Shown piece by piece: positions 58,081-64,000 of a stretch of 64,000 nucleotides of DNA. The stretch spans positions 2,056,001-2,120,000 of the forward strand of contig BSBN01000494.1 of assembly GCA_027924645.1 (NCBI GenBank). The letters run 5' to 3'. The DNA comes from Cunninghamia lanceolata (lineage: Eukaryota; Streptophyta; Pinopsida; Cupressales; Cupressaceae). The notes beneath the pieces are model-generated. The model was not told where the DNA came from. It searched no databases and saw only the letters and a list, made by a program, of their open reading frames with translations. The stretch's first letter is position 1. Each line of letters opens with the position of its first letter. The translations under genes were made by a program, and so were the position numbers.

Positions 58081-60240
58081 TATACAACATATACAACACT
58101 AAACCTACCATATGTATTTGCTTGAACATTTCTAAAGTCATCTTCCTTTTATGGATTCTTAAAGGACAATGTGCTTGATGTTAATGGATTCAATTACATA
58201 GGCAGACCTGTGACCTAAATTTAATAGTTTCTAAATGAATCCAACTAGCCAACAACAATATGTAGAAAGTAAATTTATGTTTTCTTTTGACTACATTTCT
58301 ATGTATGAGGATAAAGCTATCTATTACTCATTTTAACTATTCTTTAGATGGTGGATAATACAACCAAAGACTAAAAACAAGGTGTTTGTTTTTCGTAAAT
58401 CATATTGATGAACAATCATATGTAACAAAGGCACTACTTTTGAAACAAATGTGGTAAATGTCATTCTTTTGATATTTCGGTGTAATAAGACAATATGATT
58501 TTATCCTATAGATGTTAAAAGATCTCGCACTTATTTGTATTTTTTGAGTGATTTTATATTTATCAATTGGTAAGTTGTATGTTTTAATTGAAACAATCCA
58601 ATTCAAAAAAATTATTTCCCCTAAACTAGAGTTACCTTTCCTTTCCAAAAATCACTTTTTAGACAAATAGACTAGATCCTAGTTTTAGACCCTATTAGTT
58701 TGCCATAGAATTTTCTAGGGTATGTTTGTTGTGTATCTTAAATGTTTGGCTATGCTTAACAATGTTACTGTATTCCCATGAAGTTACATATATATAACAC
58801 TTTTCACCATTCAGTATAGCAATTATATTGCTCTAATAGTTTAGGTTGAATCGCACAACTTGTGATATTTATTATCAAAATTGAACATATTCTCATGAAA
58901 CCATATGTTTATGTTTAAAACACTATTCTTGTATTCATAAATATATTTTTAACTATGGTTGTTAATATTAGTTATCTTTTCCACAAAATATTTTTATTTT
59001 TGTTTAGAAATCCAAGGTTAAAAACTATGGTTAGAAAGTTGAGGTTAAAATTTTAGTTGTGTGAGAAACAAGCAAAATCAACTCACCAAATCATAGTCAC
59101 AAATCAATAAAAAGTCACAAAATCAATAAATCATAGTGGGAAACTAAATAAACTAATCAATACTTTCATCCTAGCAATTTAAACTTTTATTACACTATTC
59201 TAAAATATGCAAATTATTTCAAATCAATCAAAATCATCTTGATAGTCTACAAATCGAATCAATCAAAATCAACATGAATGATGGGAAAGATATAACATGA
59301 TATAATAAGACCTCCATAGATAAGATTCATTCATATAGTAAAATCGCATGTATGTATTTACTAGGTATGGATGTGTCATAAGATGTGAAGTATACAATTA
59401 TGTCAAAATTTGGAACAAATGAATGTATCATAGCCAAGGAACAAACCCTAATAGGTGTAATGAATGTAGGGTAAAATAGGTTGGGAGGGTATGCTAATGT
59501 ATACAAATTTAAACTATAAATTAAAAATATAATCAAATGAATAGTAAACCCTAGACACATCTAAAATAAGTACAATTTAAAGTCAAAATTATATTGGATA
59601 TGGAAATCCTATGTTTTATGAATATAAACTAAACTTGTATGCAAACTAGGTTGTGTGGTGTACAATCAGATTCACCAAAAATATGATGGAAAAATAATAC
59701 TAGCCTATAGTTAATCTAGGTTAATCAAATAGAATACAAATGCATAAAAATGACTGCGAACTTGATCTCTACTAGTGAACTTAACTTTTACTACTTTTTG
59801 ACTTCTACTTTTTCATTCACTATGTTAATATCTATTTACTCTCACAAATTTAAACTAGTCTTTTTATTTTCTAGTTTGTACTTAACAACTTGAAAGTGAA
59901 TCCCTTAGGTGAAACTAGGTAATTACATGTTGATTTAAAATGACTAGACAAATGATCAATGGAAACACTCTTTAGCCATGAAAATGCTCCTAGACTTCTC
60001 AAGTAGATGATGCATTCCTTTTAGTGCACCAATTGAAGTGTAAACATATCAATGATATGTATATAAGATCTCAAATTACAAGCCCTAAAATTACAAGACT
60101 TTTGAAGGATACATTATGCAAGCCACTAGACAACATGGCTACATGAACAAACCATTAGAATACCTAAAGTTGAAAATGAAGAAACCTAAGCTACTATGAG
60201 GTGGTAGCATTGGGAAGACTTGGTTACCCAAAGGCATTTT
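58081..60240. other. AT-rich intergenic DNA
   Basis: No gene, RNA or element boundary recognised. Confidence 0.5.
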
Positions 60241-60242
60241 GG

Positions 60243-60338
60243 GTTAAGCTATGTTGCTATCTACATATCAAACTAATTTGTAGATAACTACAACATAGCT
60301 TAACAAACTAATTTGTAGATAACTACAATATAGCTTAA
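60243..60338. repeat. Hairpin plus 34-bp tandem repeat
   Basis: GTTAAGCTATGTTGCTATCTACA at 60,243 (23 nt, core GTTAAGCTATGTTG) is the inverse of TGTAGATAACTACAACATAG at 60,279. The latter unit is repeated directly at 60,313. Confidence 0.75.
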
Positions 60339-61920
60339 CACTAAAAATGCTTAGCCTAAGTGACCATGTTTTGAAGGATACATTATGTAAGCCACTATTC
60401 ATAGCCCTTGTTAGAAAATTTTATAGAATCTAATACAATATTTAGAAGGTAAATGAATAGAGTTTCTATGGCTTATGGGTGATGAAAACAAGAGGAATAG
60501 GGTGTATAAATAGAGATGGGTCCAAGGAAAACTATAAGGAAACACTCTCAAATGCTTAAGGGAGACTCTATAGCTTCACATCTATAATGGTAGCTCTTTT
60601 TCCTTCTTGTCTTGACAATGTGTACCTACAATTTGCCTTTGGATTAGAGAGAGAAACTATTTTTTTTTCAAGAATGTTTAATTGGGTACTTTAAATGACT
60701 AAAAAGTGGAAAAAAGTAAACTTATATACCAAACCTAAAATAAGTTTTTAGGGTTTGTGCAAGGAAAATGTAGTTAGGGTTAGGGCATGAATGAGTGGTA
60801 AAAGTATGGTAAGAGAATTCCACAAGTTCATCTTACCAAGAATTTAAGTCATTGTAAAGAATTTATATTATCAATTATTATAAGTGAAATTTTATAATCA
60901 GTCGTAATAAAAATATATCTTTCTAACAAGTTAAAGTTGCTTACAATGATATCTTAACAAACAAACATCATTCTTTTGATATAAAATGATGAAAGATACA
61001 TATTTGGATTAATAAGGTCAACAACTAAGGATAGAGTCGGCTATGCCAAGAATAAAACAATGAAAAGGATTAAGGCCAAAAGTATAAGTATCTAGCTGCT
61101 CAAATAAAGATTAAAGAGAAGATCTTTGGCCAAAAGCATACAGGCTGATAAGGTTACACAGTAGCTTGTCAAGCACAAAGGAAACATCTAACACTGGTAG
61201 AAAATGTAATATCTAAACTTAGAATGGATGCCCCAACTGTCACTCTAAAAGATAGGAAGGCATAAACTAAATATGGAACAAAGAAAGAATAGTCATAGCA
61301 CAAGACATTAAACTTCACAGAATCGACCTCATTGAGTGTAAAGATTACAGGTATTTCTTGCTAACAGATGTAAATGGAAAATGCCTTGGTTTTCCACAAT
61401 GTTCAAGCATAAAAATTCCCTAATATTTTCCTTTTGCTTAGTTTTAGGTATTTCGTAATCGCTAAAACAAACAATTATGAGTTGTTGATGAAAGTTTGTG
61501 ATTTAAGAAAAAACATAGAAATAGCACCAAACTCAACACAAAAGAAGGTAAACTTAATATAGGAGTTCATAACATCCATTTGTTAAAATATTTTGTACCA
61601 AAATTTGCACAATAAAGAATAGTATAGGCTTGCAAAACATGGGCTGATAAGAAAAATTTATTTGCAAAGAAAACAGGGTGCATATTCTGGTTTGAAACAT
61701 TCACAAAGAAAAACTATTAGAGTTGTTAAGAACCTTCACAGCCTATCTCTAAGATAGTCCACAGAGAGAGAGATAGATGCAATCCATCCCATCATTTAAA
61801 CAAGGATGTCTTCCAAGAAGGATAGCATCGATTTGAATGAGAAATGATGGTATAGTTTTCAATACAAAGATAATACGTAAACACATTATCTATCTATCAT
61901 CAAGAAAATAATACAAATTT
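60339..61920. other. Intergenic DNA up to the third copia element
   Basis: A 25-bp word, TGAAGGATACATTATGYAAGC, occurs at about 60,103 and 60,374. Nothing else is recognised. Confidence 0.5.
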
Positions 61921-62507
61921 TGTTGGAAGAATTTAATCTTCTATTAGTATATTAATTGCACCCTGCCCCCACGTCAGAACCTGTGGATCTCCTCAAATCT
62001 GTACCCCAGCACCGTTGGCCTGCTAGAATTTATTGAGGTAGGTAAGTTAGAATTTGAATTGTGTTTGAGCACCATTTTTCTGTGCATGGAATTAGAAGAG
62101 ACAAAAGGAGGGAAAAGTAAGTTGACTGGAGAATGAATGTGAGAAGCCTGCATAGCAGAAGAAAATATAGAGATAATTAAAACCTGCAGTAGCAGAGGAA
62201 TGTTAAGGAGAATATAGTAGAGGATAGAAGAGAATGTTGCAGCAGCAACAGTAATCTATAGACAACTACAGAGTTCGCACAAGTAGCTCCAGAATAGGAA
62301 AATAGAGCAGCAGCTCTGCATAAGTTTGTAACAGAGTCTGAATGTATTTTAGTGAAGGAGAATATATAAAATATGATTTGCTATCATTTGTGTCTTGTCT
62401 CTCTTCTCTGTTTGTGTTTCTATGTGTCTTTTATTGCTATCCATCATTGAAGTAGCATTATTTTTGTGAACTGAAGTTTGCCTCCCCTGCTTCCCCTATT
62501 GCTAGCA
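61921..62507 (+). repeat. 5' LTR of the third copia element
   Basis: 587 bp from TGTTGGAAGA to GCTAGCA. A TATA box, TATATAAA (62,363-62,370), lies about 140 bp before its end, followed by a pyrimidine-rich TGTCTTGTCTCTCTTCTCTG. Confidence 0.85.
62363..62370 (+). promoter_or_regulatory. TATA box of the third copia LTR
   Basis: TATATAAA in GAGAATATATAAAATATG inside the LTR, at a normal distance from the presumed R region. Confidence 0.6.
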
Positions 62508-62509
62508 TT

Positions 62510-62521
62510 TGGTATCAGAGC
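62510..62521 (+). other. Primer binding site, initiator tRNA-Met
   Basis: TGGTATCAGAGC begins two bases after the LTR end, a perfect 12-nt match to the usual plant copia site. Confidence 0.9.
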
Positions 62522-62621
62522 CCTATCTTTCTAGGTAGTTATTTTTAGTTAAATTTTTGTGTGTGTTTTATATAAGCCCTAGTTTGTCTAGGCATTATCA
62601 GCCTTCTTAGATTTGAGAAGC

Positions 62622-64000
62622 ATGGTAGGTGGGGACAATAAAGGATGGCAGTAGCCACCAGGTTTTGATGGGCAAAACTATGACATCTGGGCTAAGAAGA
62701 TGAAGACTATTCTGGTTGCTAATGACCTATGGGATTTGGTCACCAATGGGTTCACAGACATCACAAACCAAGCAGTCTATGCAGCCCTATCTAATGCTCA
62801 AAGAAACTAGTTGAAGGAAACAAGAATGAAGAATGCAAAAGCCTTCAGTCTAAAAGAGGCAGCCTTGATAGAGGCTATTTTCCCTCGCATTACAGCAGCA
62901 AACTACTCAAAACAGACTTGGGAAATATTGCAAAACAACTATAAGGGAACTGATAAGGTGAGATCAGTTAAACTCCAGCTATTTAGAAGAGATTTTGAGA
63001 CCCTACAGATGAAGGAGAGTGAGTCTATTTCAGACTTTCACACTAGGGTTTCTACCATGTTAAATCAGTTGAGGATAAATGGAGAAACCATGGATGATCA
63101 AAGGATTGTTAAAAACATCCTAAGGTGTCTACCTTCTAGATTTGACCCTATTGTGATAACCATTGAAGAGACAAAGGATTTTTTGAAGATGATAGTGGAT
63201 GAGTTGATGGGCTCTTTACAAAACCATGAGCAGTAGTTAAATAGATCCGTTCCTTCCCTTGAGCAAGCCTTCAAGGCTCAAACCAATGTAACAGGTAAGG
63301 GAAGAGGAAGAAATAGCAGAGGTAGAGGTCAAAGAGGTAGAGGAAGAAGCAACTCCTTAAGAAGAGTTTCAAACAGCCAAGAAGAGGCAAGCAACTCACA
63401 GCCAAGCTACCAAGAAAAGAAGAAGAACAATAGTTCTAATAAGAGGTATGACAAAAGCAATGTGTAATCCTATTACTGTCATAAGTTTGGTTATTATGCT
63501 AGTGAGTGTAGAAAGAAACAACGTGATCATGGAGGCCAAAATACTAATGTAGGAAATGAGAACAAGGCTGAGAATGAAAGATAGTCTAATGTTTTTATTG
63601 TTTGCAACCTTGCTGAAAGGAGTAGTGATGAAATATGGTATCTAGACAGTGGTTGTAGCAACCACATGAGTGGAAATAAAAACTTCTTTGCCTCCATAGA
63701 TAGCAGCATCAAGACTGAAATAAAAATGGGAAACAATGATCAAGTTCCTGACATGGGAAAATGTATAGTCAACATTCAGTCCAAGAATGGTGAAAGGAGG
63801 AAGATCCAAGATGTATATTATGCCCCTGGCATTAAACATAACCTATTGAGCATTGGATAGATGGTCCAAAATGGTTATAAAATCCTGATGGAAAATGGAG
63901 AGTGCACAATATTTGATAAAGGAGGCAGTATGAAAGTCATTGCAGCAATGTAGATGATGAGGAACAGAATGTTTCCTCTTAGGATACACATAGAGTCTCC
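62622..64000 (+). pseudogene. Copia Gag-protease, seven stops and no frameshift
   Basis: From ATG 62,622 one frame runs to the window end. Gag has PPGFDGQNYDIWAKKMK, the core KLQLFRRDFETLQMKESESI, RCLPSRFDPIVITIEETKD and an RG-rich stretch near 63,300. The zinc knuckle (63,468-63,510) reads SYYCHKFGYYASEC, with the first Cys now Ser and the His now Tyr. The protease keeps WYLDSGCSNHMSG at about 63,638. Stops lie at 62,652, 62,808, 63,234, 63,465, 63,582, 63,858 and 63,951: six TAG and one TAA, most where Gln fits. Confidence 0.9.

Larger units (their letters stand above)
61921..64000 (+). mobile_element. Third LTR element (Ty1/copia), 5' part
   Basis: 5' LTR, primer binding site, gag and protease are present on the + strand and the element continues past the window end. 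Its Gag is clearly related to that of the 43.5-49.1-kb element (shared RRDFET, RIV..ILR.LP.RF, TIEETK blocks), but the LTR sequences are not obviously the same family. Confidence 0.92.

Noticed and set aside
62652..63953. TAG reassigned to Gln (alternative genetic code)
   Set aside because: The same window also shows TGA at Arg sites, TAA stops, frameshifts and lost catalytic residues, and these are ordinary plant nuclear elements. Mutational decay explains it better.

Overview
This window looks like nuclear DNA of a seed plant with a large, repeat-rich genome. A gymnosperm is my best guess, but that is inference. The evidence is plant Ty3/gypsy and Ty1/copia elements primed by initiator tRNA-Met, plant intron/exon structure, and relics of typical plant genes (polyamine oxidase, AVT6-type amino-acid transporter, PP2C, PPR). 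Intergenic DNA is AT-rich and most coding sequence is decayed. I saw no rRNA, tRNA or CRISPR array, and no protein gene that is certainly functional.

Layout. 0.45-3.4 kb is a 5'-truncated, eroded Ty3/gypsy pol on the + strand with its polypurine tract and the start of a 3' LTR. 3.4-14 kb is mostly non-coding, with a double hairpin (4.8 kb), a decayed plant-mobile-domain-like reading frame (6.3-6.7 kb, minus) and LTR-like promoter pieces. 14.2-31.2 kb is the most unusual part. A 2.37-kb block occurs twice exactly 3,600 bp apart, with a further 1.3-kb tandem copy between. It leads into an arm packed with ATCATGATGAYATT-like words and TGACGTCA-centred palindromes. That arm is repeated in inverted orientation at 23.5-24.9 and 29.3-31.0 kb, so a two-exon gene for a zinc-ribbon, RPA-like protein (21.2-21.9 kb) sits in the loop of a giant inverted repeat. 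A 433-codon open frame of unknown function (26.1-27.4 kb, minus) lies between the two right-hand copies.

31.9-42.3 kb is a polyamine oxidase pseudogene with TATA box, signal peptide and about ten exons. It is disrupted by a complete 6.3-kb chromovirus (Ty3/gypsy with chromodomain) inserted in exon 2 with a perfect AGGAG target duplication. Its introns hold MITE-like elements. 43.55-49.13 kb is a complete but inactive Ty1/copia element with CTTTT duplications. 50.7-53.4 kb is an AVT6-like transporter pseudogene followed by a C-terminal PP2C exon. 57.4-58.1 kb has four PPR-motif fragments, two per strand, mixed with CA microsatellites. 61.9-64.0 kb is the 5' LTR, primer binding site and Gag-protease of a third copia element that runs off the window.

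A theme across the window is the way coding regions died. In both transposons and host-gene relics, in-frame stops fall mainly where Gln (CAG/CAA), Arg (CGA) or Trp (TGG) is expected. This is the pattern left by deamination of methylated cytosine.
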